Source: Paraconiothyrium sp. Pb-2020 (lineage: Eukaryota; Ascomycota; Dothideomycetes; Pleosporales; Didymosphaeriaceae). Taken from it: a DNA stretch of 64,000 bases. The position numbers and the translations under genes were made by a program. Each line of letters begins with the position of its first letter. The first letter of the stretch is position 1. The stretch covers positions 1,550,001 through 1,614,000 of the forward strand of contig JAJUBI010000002.1 in NCBI GenBank assembly GCA_022419385.1, written 5' to 3'. The notes beneath the pieces were generated by a model, which was not told the DNA's origin, made no database searches, and saw nothing but the letters and a program-made list of their open reading frames with translations. Positions 55,030 to 64,000 of this stretch are shown piece by piece.

Positions 55030-56133
55030 CTACTTCAAACTCACCACTACCTTCCTGGCCGAGACGCCCTTCTTTTGCAAATCGATCGCGCCTTGTATTG
55101 CTTCCAGTCCTTCTCCTGCTACAAGCGACTCTGGTGCGGCTCTGAACTTGCGAGTTACGAGGGCTTCAGGTAGGTATCTCGCATACACAGCTTCTCCAAC
55201 CGGTGAGTGAGCCAGTGAGCCCCAGATGAAGCTCGTTGTAATGCCTCGTAGCTTCGATTTGATGGTAATTGAGATCATCGATGTAACGTAACCGTAAATG
55301 GTCTGTAGAAGGGCGAACCGTTTCGGCTGCGATGGAACCGGAAATGTTGCCATTGCCATGTGTTTGTCACCCTCGCAGCGACCCAATACGTCCAAACATC
55401 GGAACATTGAATTCTCTCCTATGGCTATAGCCCCTGCAGATATTCTTCCCTTCATGGTCCTGACAATATCGTCCACGACTTTGGGGTCGTTGTAGTCGAA
55501 GACTTCGCTGGCACCGAGCGACTTGAGTAGGTCGAAGTTGCGGGGTGAAGATGTAGAAAGAACTTCGTAGCCAGCAGCCACCGCGAGTTCGATAGCATTG
55601 AGGCCCACACTCGTCGAACCTCCCCAAACAAGAAGAGTCTTCCCGGTTGGTCTTGCTTCCAGTTGAGGATATTCCAGATTCAACTGGCCCTTCTCGAAGA
55701 GCCCAGCTGCGGCAGTCGTTAAGGTCAGCGGAAGTACTGTTGCTGATTCGAATGACATGTTATCAGGGATCGTGGTGGTATTCCTCTCTAACAGGACTGT
55801 GTATTGCTGGAAGCCTCCATATGCAGAGTTATTGAATGCCTTGTCCACACTGTATGCTTGGCCCGTGACACGGTCGCCGATCTTGATGCGATTTACTTGC
55901 TCTCCAATCAGGACTACTTCTCCAGCAACATCATTTCCAAAGACGAAAGGGTACTTGACCCAGCCGAATGCCATGGCTGTGCCATTCGTTTGGACGATCC
56001 AGTCGATGGGATTAATCGCCACAGCTCGGTTGCGAACAACAACTTCACCAGGTCCGGCCCTTGGATATGGCGCTTCTTTGACTTGGAGTTGTTGCTTTGG
56101 ACCTGGCATCCACGCTGCGGAATTTGTAGGCAT
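55030..56133 (-). CDS. MDR-superfamily enoyl reductase / quinone oxidoreductase-like
   Basis: Single exon, 367 aa. An N-terminal GroES-like domain (PGEVVVRNRAVAINPIDWIVQ, FVFGNDVAGEVVLIG, GDRVTGQA) is followed by a Rossmann domain with LLVWGGSTSVGLNAIELAVAAGYEVLST. NADPH is the probable cofactor. The Cys/His zinc ligands of alcohol dehydrogenases are absent, placing it in the zinc-free QOR/trans-enoyl reductase group. Relatives reduce enoyl intermediates, often beside polyketide synthases, but no PKS lies in this window. It is divergent from a Zn2Cys6 regulator, which may control it. No signal peptide is seen; the protein is cytosolic. Confidence 0.9.
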   Translation of the reverse strand: MPTNSAAWMPGPKQQLQVKEAPYPRAGPGEVVVRNRAVAINPIDWIVQTNGTAMAFGWVKYPFVFGNDVAGEVVLIGEQVNRIKIGDRVTGQAYSVDKAFNNSAYGGFQQYTVLLERNTTTIPDNMSFESATVLPLTLTTAAAGLFEKGQLNLEYPQLEARPTGKTLLVWGGSTSVGLNAIELAVAAGYEVLSTSSPRNFDLLKSLGASEVFDYNDPKVVDDIVRTMKGRISAGAIAIGENSMFRCLDVLGRCEGDKHMAMATFPVPSQPKRFALLQTIYGYVTSMISITIKSKLRGITTSFIWGSLAHSPVGEAVYARYLPEALVTRKFRAAPESLVAGEGLEAIQGAIDLQKKGVSARKVVVSLK

Positions 56134-56577
56134 GATGGTTGAAGAATTTCGATTGGTCGGATGGAGCCGCGCTAATCAAAACAATCGAAGCGTCGGTAAT
56201 AGGAAGTAATGAACAATATGATTGTGATCGTCTGAGACTGCATCTTGGCCTCTGAAATACGACATGATATATAGAGAATTGTACCGCTCTCAGGTCTCTG
56301 GCGTAGTTGGCGCGAGGTTACGGATGCATTAAGGACACGCGGAGGATCGCACCAATTAGGACAAAGCGGACGTCCGCTCAGACCCACTTGCCCATTTCGT
56401 CATCCACCACTTTCACATACAACGCAAGCACAACGGTGCTTGCGGTCTCCCCACACGCCGCCTGAGTGTCCTAGGCGATACATCGGAGGAACCTTCTGCA
56501 CCGATTGATGTCATGCCGGCTTGAAGGCTGATGGCCAGAGCTTGCAAAACGCGAACAAGGAAAAGCTCGTGGCGGAC
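56134..56577. promoter_or_regulatory. shared divergent promoter, enoyl reductase / Zn2Cys6 regulator
   Basis: 444 bp between divergent ATGs. CGG and CCG half-sites, the typical Zn2Cys6 targets, are present (for example near 56337 and 56449). The spacing is not diagnostic. Confidence 0.45.
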
Positions 56578-58819
56578 ATGGCAACTTCCACCGTCTCCTC
56601 AGGCCGATTTCTAACAAGAGCCAAGGGAAGGGACAAACCACAACTGTCTTGCGACTTCTGTCGGAAAAGAAAGTGAGCATCATGCACACTCATATTCTAA
56701 GGCGCTAATGGGATAACCGTATAGACTGCGCTGCGATCGCAAACAACCCTGCCAGAGCTGCCTCAGGTTAGGGCAGGCTTCAGCATGCACCTTTCCCTTT
56801 ACTCCACCATCGAGAACAACAGGCAACGGTGCAGGTAGTTTTCCGGATCAATCCAGGTTTCAGGAACGTATCAATCACCTCGAAACGCTTGTTCGCTTGT
56901 TGGCCGAAGAACAACAAGATAGACCTCCTGCGCCGACGCCGGAGAGCACAACAACCTCAAATGCAAGCCTCTCTACGGAAGATCAATCCACGCCTGCGAG
57001 GGATTATGGACATATACGCTTCCAAAAGAACACGTCTTCTTACGTTGAAAGTGACCATTGGACAGCTATCCTGGAAGAGATTAATGACCTGAGAGACATG
57101 GCCGACGAAGAGGTTGCACATGCCCATAGTTCGGTCGAAGACGATACGCAAAGACTACCTGGAGCAGACTTGTTCTTCCTTCACACTTATCCCGCCACTA
57201 AGATGGAGATCATAGCTGCTTTACCTCCTCGACATGTGGTCGACAGCATTATAGCCAGCTATTTCAAGACCGCCGACATGCCCATTACTCTTATTATCCA
57301 TCGTCGTGTCTTTTTCAAGCAGTACGAAAATTTCTGGAAAGATCCACTCGATACGCCTACTATGTGGATGACCATACTCTACGGCATGATGTTCATCGTG
57401 GCATACGGTACCCTGTACATCAATCCCAGGGGCAACCCAGTCGACGAAGGCACACTACAAGAGTATCAGAACATTGTCCTGACAGCTCGAGAAAGAATGA
57501 TTCAGTGTTTGAGACTGGGCAACTATATGAAGGGAACACCTCATACAATCGAAGCGCTGCTTACTTTTCTCCAAACTGAGTACGTCCAGGGGGAAGAGGC
57601 GCAGCAGGGATGTTGGCAGTTGATTGGGACCATCATTCGCGTCGCCCTGAAGATGGGCTATCACCGAGATGGGTCACACTTCCCAGGGATGTCACCCTTT
57701 GAAGCGGAGATGCGTCGACGTACTTGGTATATGCTGGTACAATTCGATATCGCCTCTGCGTCTCAAGTCGGTCTACCACGGACCATCAAAGAGGCGCAGT
57801 GTGACGCTGCTGAGCCCCACAACCTACTCGACGATGACTTCGACGACACTATTACCGTCCTGCCGCCAGCTAGGCCAGTTAATGAACACACACTGTCACA
57901 GTTTCTAATCTATAAGAGCAGAGTGATTACCGTCTACGGTATGATATGCGACTTCACAACCTCGTCTAAGCAGCGTGATTACGACCACGTGGTCAGGCTC
58001 GACAAACTGCTCCGCACGGCATACACGCAAAAGCCTCCGGTTCTTGAGATTAAGCCGCTTCACCGCTGCATCATGGATGGCACGGAGCTGATCGCGCGAC
58101 GTCTGTACATTGCAATGAGTTTCTACCATGCACAAATGACACTGCATCGCAAGTTCATGATCCTCGCGAAAACCAACAGCAAATACAGAGCGTCACATAC
58201 AACTTGCCTAGATGCAGCCTTCGCAGCATTGCAGCTCCAGACCGAGCTGTTTGAGCATACCCAGCCGGGGCGTATGCTTTTTTCTGACCGTTGGAAGATA
58301 CTTTATTTGATTCAATCGGAATTCCTGCTAGCGACTATCATCCTATGCTACAACCTTGATGACGATGTCACGAATGCGCGACGAGATCAATCCTCACTCT
58401 CTTCGCCTCAACTAACCGAGAGAATTGTTGCCGCGCTAAAGTCTGCGCGGGAAGTTTGGAGGGTGCAGCAAGAATTCTCTAAGGAGGCGCAGACGGCAGT
58501 AAAAGCTATAGAACTTATCCTCTCTAAAACACAGCACAAAGCGGCCATCGCTCCAAGCACCATCCCGGTCTGGACTTATCCGCAAGCCAACTGCGCAGAT
58601 GATGTTAACGAAAAGAATGAGACAGTCATTACTGGTTCCATGCCGGCGATCGCCGAGCCAATGGCTCCAAGCCTTCTCAGCTCCGACTTCACGAAATCGG
58701 GATCCCAGGTCAACCTTTCTCAGGCCGTACCGTCGTCCAATGAGCCGGATCTTAGTGAAGGTCCTTGGAATGAGTTCTTTGATCTTGATCAGTCATGGGA
58801 TGTCTGGATGCAGCTCTAG
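56578..58819 (+). CDS. Zn2Cys6 fungal-specific transcription factor
   Basis: Exons are 56578-56672 and 56725-58819. The 52-nt intron (GTGAGC..ATAG) lies inside the zinc cluster, giving 729 aa. The binuclear cluster CDFCRKRKLRCDRKQPCQSC plus the distal Cys in ASACTF has C-x2-C-x6-C-x5-C-x2-C-x8-C spacing. It is followed by a linker and a helix (FQERINHLETLVRLLAEEQQ) that is probably the dimerisation coil. The middle homology region begins at about residue 150-170 (FLHTYPATKMEIIAALPPRH..) and includes LLTFLQTEYVQGEEAQQGCWQLIGTIIRVALKMGYHRDG and MRRRTWYMLVQFDI, typical of Fungal_trans. An acidic C-terminus may activate. It is likely nuclear, with targets unknown; the divergent reductase is a candidate. 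Confidence 0.92.
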
Positions 58820-59882
58820 GACCAGCAGAAGCTTATCTTAAATCTCAAGGAGAAGAACTTAGATCCATACGTGGCCGTGCACCATTTCCATTTGCTATAT
58901 CTAGGCATATCTGCTTGCACACTTAAACAACTTGGCCTTTAGCATTACACATAATATCCTTCTTTACGACCGTTTCCTTCCGAACTTCTATAAGGCAACG
59001 TGTGATGGAATATTCGTGCTAGTACTTTGTGAGGTGTAATTCATTGTGCAATCCGCAAAGCCACCCAAGATACTTAGTCTCAAATTTACAATATCCCAGC
59101 GAAACACATTAATCTCACCAGCTGGGTACCAGAACACTCCCTATCTTTTCCCCATCTTCGTTGCCGGCTTTCAAGCCGAAGTGCTATAGAAACAACGCCT
59201 AAAAGTCTCTCAAGAAGCAGAACCACAGAGGGCGACATCGCTAATTATTACCCCACCAACCTGTATACCTGCTCGCAACTACACCCAGATACTGTGTTCA
59301 GAAGTGCAAATCCGGCTCCATCGATAAACCAATTTCCACCCGCGCACTCACCTCCCATGCCTTCAAATTTAGCATTACCGTACTGGTTCTGAGTCCTATG
59401 TCCCATCCCTTTGTTTCAGACCTCTATACTCTGCGCCTAGATTACTCCTGCTCCTATCGTGTCCTCCCTCCATCCCCGTGGCAGTTGTGCTTTCCCTTAC
59501 CAAGATAAGACCGACGTTTGGACAATTTGAACTATGTAATCCAGAACGTAATAACCTTATCCACAGGGGGCAAACGAGAATAGGGCACACCTCTACACGC
59601 AGAAGCATTGAGCCGCAATGAACAATTGGACATCATAATACTCCAGACATCTCTCACGCTTTACAAATTTGTGAAATATGATCAGTAATTCTTCCTTTCG
59701 CACACAGGTGGAATAGTACGCAGTTGCTTTCGTAATCGTACATGACCGCAGAACTCGTTAATACAGTATCACGGTAAAAGTCTTTTTACAACGAGAACAT
59801 GATTGCACCCGTTGATATCCGAGGCATGCCTTTTTAACCTGGAATCCTCGATGGAAGCTAAATTTTTACCACCTAACTCGAC
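58820..59882. other. convergent intergenic, 1.1 kb
   Basis: Between the regulator and the metalloprotease 3' ends. AT-richer, with no coding pattern and no RNA gene recognised. Confidence 0.5.
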
Positions 59883-61270
59883 CTACACAGAGGTCAAATT
59901 GTCCGCTCGGGGACCGATGGGGATGTTCGCACTCCAAGGGTAGAACCCCCTGATGAAAGCCAAATCGCCAGCACTCGGTATCAAGATGGGTGCCAACGAC
60001 ACCCCTGGTTCACCATTCGGCCCATTCCCCCTCTTCACCAGCGCGCACTCTGCCGGATTGCCTGGACATTTTGTTGGATCTATCCCGGACGTGAAGGCGT
60101 TGTCCATACCTGCTGTGCTGTCATACATCATGATGGACTGCAGATCGAAGGCTCCGAAGGGGTGAAGATTTGGTCGTGTTTGGGCGGCAGAGTCTTCCAT
60201 CCATCCCGTCCCGATGAATTCATCGCGGTATGCAAAGTTTGGTTCGTTGCAAAATTTGTACCGCACCTCCCAGTCAGCTATGAATTGGTTGGCTGGATCC
60301 GCGTGGGCGCGGTTCAACGACGGCCAAAAGTCGCGGATTTTCTCGCAGCGGTAGATGAGGTACTGGTCCCCTGAAGCACGGAGCGTTAAGAAGACTTTGA
60401 CCAGAACTTGAACAATGATACTTACGATCCGGTCGCTGGAACTCGTGAGCGAGACCGAGGACTACCGGGTGTCAGTAATGCTGTGGAAATGGAGGGAGTA
60501 GGAGGCGCGCACTATGACCCAACTACATCGATTAGCCATATGCCTAGACAATCAAGTATGGGGCTGACAGGCTCGCCTCGTGAATAATCTTGTAGAGATC
60601 TTCTGCTCTTATATCTGACAAATGCATGTGATGGCGATTGTAGTTATCATCATCGGGATTTGACGCAGGTCGATATCCAAGGGTGGAAGCCTGGTCCTCC
60701 GAAGCAAGCCTGTGAAAGGCCAGAACATCATTGTCCACTTCCGGATCCCATGTGCACCTGTATCCCGGCCCAGGGAAGCGCATGTATTTTGCACAACAGA
60801 ATTTCGCTTGGGCTCGTTGTCCTTGGATCACTGCGAAGACAAGATTGTGACCCGTCGCAGCGGATGCAGGTCCTCCGAGAGCGTTGATCCAAGCCTGCAT
60901 GGCGTTCTCGATGTTGAGCTGCAGTCGGCCTTTGGAAATGGCATCTGCGTAGCAGTATCTGTTGGAGTGCACATATTAGGGTCTATTGCGATGAACACTA
61001 AAGAGTGTCAGCAGTACCTCACCACGTTGCGACCGCCCTGACCCTAGATCAAGTGTCAGCAGAATTGCGTTATGCCCTACAGGATGACCGAACCAGCAGA
61101 TCATAGACACTTACAAGAAGAACGGGCCAGGTGGTCCTATGCCCGCTCGTGACGCCCTCATAAGCGCGAGCGTCGAGAGATCCATGTTCGGGGGTATTCA
61201 GACCGACGAAGGCTGCGAGAACGTGCGGCACGAAATTCAGCGCAGTCAAGAGGAAAGCGAGGACGTGCAT
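59883..61270 (-). CDS. secreted astacin-like (M12A) zinc metalloprotease with 10-nt microexon
   Basis: Secreted zinc endopeptidase. Exons are 61270-61115, 61043-61018 (26 nt), 60958-60577, 60522-60513 (10 nt), 60461-60426 and 60370-59883, giving 365 aa. Introns are 71, 59, 54 (GC-AG), 51 and 55 nt. The signal peptide is MHVLAFLLTALNFVPHVLAA. The catalytic helix HELGHILGLAHEFQRPDRD (about 187-205) has three zinc His residues and is assembled across the microexon TTGGGTCATA, which encodes L-G-H-I. A Met-turn SIMMYDS follows. These match the astacin HExxHxxGxxHExxRxDRD and Met-turn signatures. RYCYADAISKGRLQLNIENA starts the mature domain. Cysteines (FCCAKY, RCTW, RCEK, FCNE) suggest disulfides. 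The protein ends DNLTSV. The family degrades extracellular protein or collagen-like substrate; the host role is unknown. Confidence 0.9.
60513..60522 (-). other. 10-nt microexon of the astacin-like gene
   Basis: TTGGGTCATA lies between acceptor GATGTAG and donor GTGCGC. The upstream intron begins GCGAGC (a GC donor) right after the CAC-GAG codons, has GGCTAATC as branch site and is 54 nt. The microexon encodes L-G-H and the first base of I. Skipping it would shift the frame and delete the second zinc His. Confidence 0.82.
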
Positions 61271-61594
61271 ATCAGGCGGTTAGGCAAGCAGTCGCGTGCT
61301 GTTAGAAGGAGGAGGAGCGCAGGATTGAAAGAAAGTTGCAACCACGGCGCGTTGTAAAAGATCAGCAGCGGGAAGAGCAACCTTGGAACCGCGTATTGTG
61401 AGGTGAGCAAGTTGTGCCGAGGGCAGCCGCGCACGGAAAGAGCGCGGTGTACAGGGCAAGTGCGACTTCACTCACGGTGAAGACATACAGCGAACCATCC
61501 GAGATAGCAGCTTTGGGGAAATGAAGAGAATCGGTGGTATACAAGTGTCTATATGCAATACATGTACAAGTGGCAATTCTCTGCAGCGCTGATA
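61271..61594. promoter_or_regulatory. upstream of metalloprotease; MRP51 3' flank
   Basis: The metalloprotease promoter lies here, directly behind the MRP51 stop codon (same strand, tandem). No extra feature is noted. Confidence 0.45.
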
Positions 61595-63355
61595 TCATAC
61601 AACAAATGTACTATGCCTTTCTTTACCTCCTCCTTCTCTCTCATCCTCCTCCCTTATCGCCTCTGCCACACCTGGTCTCATCTCACCCAAGCTCTGCGTC
61701 TCATCCACGGACTGGCTTGTAGGCGAGGCAGAATTGAATCCACCCGATGCGAAAGGGTTCGCGTTGGGGTCCGATGCGAATTGCATCATGAATTGTTGCG
61801 CCTGAGGGCTCTGCTCGTCCAGCTCCGTGCCACTCCTTGCCGAGCCCAAATTCCTTAGAAGATTTTCTGAGTTTCCTTCGAAGTTTGTTCGTGAAGGAGG
61901 TCTGTCTTCCAGCGAGCCATTGGCGACTTGTACCTCTGCACCGATAGATCGTTTCAGTTTGATATGAATGCGACCATTGTTGGTGACGGATGCGAATTGA
62001 GGAAGAACGTTGACCTTCGCACCACCTTCGGTGCGGACATCAATGTCGTAGGCAGGATCCTCGTTAGCGCGGAAACGACCGTTCCTTTCGCCGGTGGATA
62101 CGAATTCGTCGTTGGTGACGAAACCTGCAACGCCGAGCTTCGCCATAGTCTGTCTGCTTGCATTGCGAGATTCTATTACACGGGCCTGGACTGGTGCATG
62201 CTTGTCTTGTGGCCCGAGAATGGGATGATTGGTCAAGTATGCGTTTGTGCGGAGGTATCCCAGACCGGCAGAGGGATGGGTAGAGAGGGGGGCAACGTCG
62301 TCGTCGAAACGGTACCTGACAGTATCGTCGCTCCTTGCGTCCGCAGAGAAGGTTGTGTCTTTGAGCTTGATCGTTGGGATGCGGAGGAAAGGTACGATCA
62401 GGCGCTGAACAAGGCGTGATTGTAGAGGGTTGACAGCAGCTTCGCTCCGAAGCTTCTTGATGCCTGCGTCGATTTCATCTTCGGAAATGTTGGACCACTC
62501 TTTAGCTTGTTCGGCGACGTACTCTGGATCTTCTTGCCGTGCGAGGTGCGCATCAAGGTCTAGAGGATTATCGGGCGCTTGGTTCTTGGAGGCTACCTGG
62601 CGTGAGGTATAGATCTCGTTCTTCACATAGTGACGTAGATACGTGTTGAACTCTTTCTTCCTAGAGGAAAGCTGCTCGGTCATGTATCTTGTAAACTCGT
62701 CGGCGCTCATTCCGGGTAACCATGGGCCTTCGTGTTTCCACCGGCGAGCATTGTGGCGGGCCATGTCGGGTTGCGGAAGATTGAACGGAATGAAAGTGCG
62801 TGCATCCTTTTTCCCCTTACGATTGGCAGCATTCTCAAGCACGCTCTTCTTGATGGCTTCCAGAACCACGCCAGCTTCGTCGAGGCCTTCGTCCAATTCA
62901 TACGCTGTTGTGTCTGACCGACGGTCAAAGGCACCGCCCGCTGGTAATCCCATAGCTTCGTCTCGCATGGCAGCCATGCCCTTCATTATGGGCACTGATA
63001 GCTCCTCGAACTTCTGGCGTGTCCGCACATGGTCCGCCGCCGAATCAAAATCGGTAACATGCTCGATGGTGTCCAGCTGCTTCACCTTGACTACGGGGCT
63101 GCTGGTCTGCACTATATGGGCTCGCGAGGGAAGCGGCCTCTTCAGGCCCCAATCTCCTCGTGCTAGCGACCTTGGTGTCGTCGCAATCGCTTGATGCGTC
63201 GGGTAAGGAAGAGTCGCGGTGTCGGAAACTTTCTGGGTGCCGGCGCCGACAGTTTGGGAAACCTGGGGGCGCGGGAGGGGGTTTGGGAGGGAGAAGAGAC
63301 GCGAATTGCGCAGCAAATTGGCCGTCGGCGACAGACTCTGTCGTCGGAGGGCCAT
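61595..63355 (-). CDS. MRP51: mitochondrial small-subunit ribosomal protein MRP51 (bS1m)
   Basis: Single exon, 586 aa from the first in-frame ATG at 63355. Upstream, GTG at 63406 is not used. The N-terminus is basic and Ser-rich (MALRRQSLSPTANLLRNSRLFSLPNPLP), typical of a mitochondrial presequence. The fungal MRP51 signature follows: ATLPYPTHQAIATTPRSLARGDWGLKRPLP, then KVKQLDTIEHVTDFDSAADHVRTRQKFEEL. The middle (GPWLPGMSADEFTRYMTEQLSSRKKEFNTYLRHYVK) and LGYLRTNAYLTNHPILGPQ blocks are conserved in this family. The C-terminus is low-complexity, with a Gln/Ala-rich and acidic end. By family knowledge it binds the mitoribosomal small subunit and aids translation of mitochondrial mRNAs. It is a housekeeping gene. 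Confidence 0.9.
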   Translation of the reverse strand: MALRRQSLSPTANLLRNSRLFSLPNPLPRPQVSQTVGAGTQKVSDTATLPYPTHQAIATTPRSLARGDWGLKRPLPSRAHIVQTSSPVVKVKQLDTIEHVTDFDSAADHVRTRQKFEELSVPIMKGMAAMRDEAMGLPAGGAFDRRSDTTAYELDEGLDEAGVVLEAIKKSVLENAANRKGKKDARTFIPFNLPQPDMARHNARRWKHEGPWLPGMSADEFTRYMTEQLSSRKKEFNTYLRHYVKNEIYTSRQVASKNQAPDNPLDLDAHLARQEDPEYVAEQAKEWSNISEDEIDAGIKKLRSEAAVNPLQSRLVQRLIVPFLRIPTIKLKDTTFSADARSDDTVRYRFDDDVAPLSTHPSAGLGYLRTNAYLTNHPILGPQDKHAPVQARVIESRNASRQTMAKLGVAGFVTNDEFVSTGERNGRFRANEDPAYDIDVRTEGGAKVNVLPQFASVTNNGRIHIKLKRSIGAEVQVANGSLEDRPPSRTNFEGNSENLLRNLGSARSGTELDEQSPQAQQFMMQFASDPNANPFASGGFNSASPTSQSVDETQSLGEMRPGVAEAIREEDEREGGGKERHSTFVV

Positions 63356-63823
63356 GGCGATGCGACAGCCGCGAGCGGGGCGACAATGGCGGGTTAAGTG
63401 GTCCACTGATGGCGATGCTGCTTGCGATCTTCAAAGTTCGAAGCAACATGTCCGCGGCGAAACTTGTCACCGGCTTGGCGTGAAAGCGTGCACGCTCCAC
63501 TCTTACAAGCAATCGACTATGTAGATAGCGAATAGTTCGCGGGTTCTAGTCTTTTGCATTTCGAATGGCTTCAATACATACTTGTCCCTACTCTGACTGG
63601 TCTTTCACATCGCTGCATGGCTTTCCTCATCCCCGACAAGTTATTCCTTCCTACCCTGACCAGTTCTGGGAGTGTATCTGCGCCATGCATTCGCCGGGTG
63701 CTTCGCCCCCCTATAGATCTGTAGTGCTTCTGTCTTACAGAGTCCCTCATGACAGCGCGTACTTAGTCTGCGCCCTCGACTCGGAGGCGTGGACATGCTT
63801 TCGCATGTTACCGTATTAGTGAT
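63356..63823. other. MRP51 promoter / downstream flank of edge gene
   Basis: Upstream of MRP51 and 3' flank of the truncated edge gene. No feature is recognised. Confidence 0.45.
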
Positions 63824-64000
63824 TCAGCCCGGCAGAGCTTTATCCCAGTCTTGTTCGTCGTCATCATCATCATCATCATCGCTGTCCTTTGCTTGCTCTG
63901 CATCTCGTGCAGACTTCGGTACATGCCCCTCAATAGCCATGTGAGAGTGTCCAGAGTCCTGTTGCGGCAAGGAAGGAGGCGTTGGTGGGAACTTGGTCAC
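63824..64000 (-). CDS. partial gene, acidic C-terminus (leaves window)
   Basis: 58 residues plus stop in the minus frame reach the window end: VTKFPPTPPSLPQQDSGHSH, then MAIEGHVPKSARDAEQAKDS, an Asp run (eight) and EQDWDKALPG-stop. The Asp run is an (ATC)n microsatellite at about 63861-63888. It looks like a polar C-terminal tail of a larger protein; the product cannot be named from this fragment. Confidence 0.6.
   Translation of the reverse strand: MTKFPPTPPSLPQQDSGHSHMAIEGHVPKSARDAEQAKDSDDDDDDDDEQDWDKALPG

Noticed and set aside
60541..60600. Loss of the HExxH site (HEASL then stop), suggesting a dead protease
   Set aside because: A GC-AG intron plus a 10-nt microexon restores HELGHILGLAHE in frame, so the gene is more likely intact.

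Overview
The window is eukaryotic and fits a filamentous ascomycete (Pezizomycotina, most likely a dothideomycete; this placement is inferred). Introns are mostly 46-65 nt, with GT..AG ends and a CTAAC/CTAAT-like branch site just before the acceptor. Gene families are typically fungal: cytochrome P450, Zn2Cys6 regulator, NACHT-ankyrin protein, MFS sugar and drug transporters, fungal rhodopsin-like membrane protein, CRH cell-wall enzyme and MRP51. Genes lie on both strands without operons. Where I give exons, I rebuilt the splice sites by hand and checked reading-frame phase.

Region by region. 0.5-6.8 kb: P450 (-), 7-TM rhodopsin-like protein (+), SDR oxidoreductase (+). 7-12.8 kb: a large NACHT/ankyrin (NLR-like) gene (-) sharing a ~0.5 kb divergent promoter with a CUE-RBR-type E3 ubiquitin ligase (+). 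13.1-20.4 kb: a repeat-rich hypothetical gene with an in-frame stop (-), a three-finger C2H2 protein (+), a BTB-like protein with a 12-bp tandem repeat (+) and an orphan with a zinc-ribbon-like cluster (+). 20.8-27.1 kb: secreted multicopper oxidase (-), a decayed CRH-type cell-wall transglycosylase whose stops look like RIP damage (-), and a tandem GFA-domain protein (+). 27.1-47.6 kb: an accessory-looking block of orphan genes. Three minus-strand genes share an LD-x-G-x-QFG core, and each lies divergent from a plus-strand orphan gene. The block also holds a 6.3 kb gene-poor stretch, a quinate-permease-like MFS transporter with a 5-nt microexon, and an arylsulfatase. 49-59 kb: a Cys-rich/acidic-tail gene, a DHA1 drug-efflux MFS, an atypical kinase-like protein, and a quinone-oxidoreductase-like enoyl reductase divergent from a Zn2Cys6 regulator. 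59.9-64 kb: a secreted astacin-type metalloprotease whose HExxH motif is split by a GC-AG intron and a 10-nt microexon, mitochondrial ribosomal protein MRP51, and the acidic C-terminus of a gene that leaves the window.

The genes do not form one obvious biosynthetic cluster. Functional links are local: NLR with E3 ligase, and enoyl reductase with regulator. The most novel material is the microexon architecture, the three-member orphan family, the RIP-like pseudogene, and the in-frame stop at 13498-13500.
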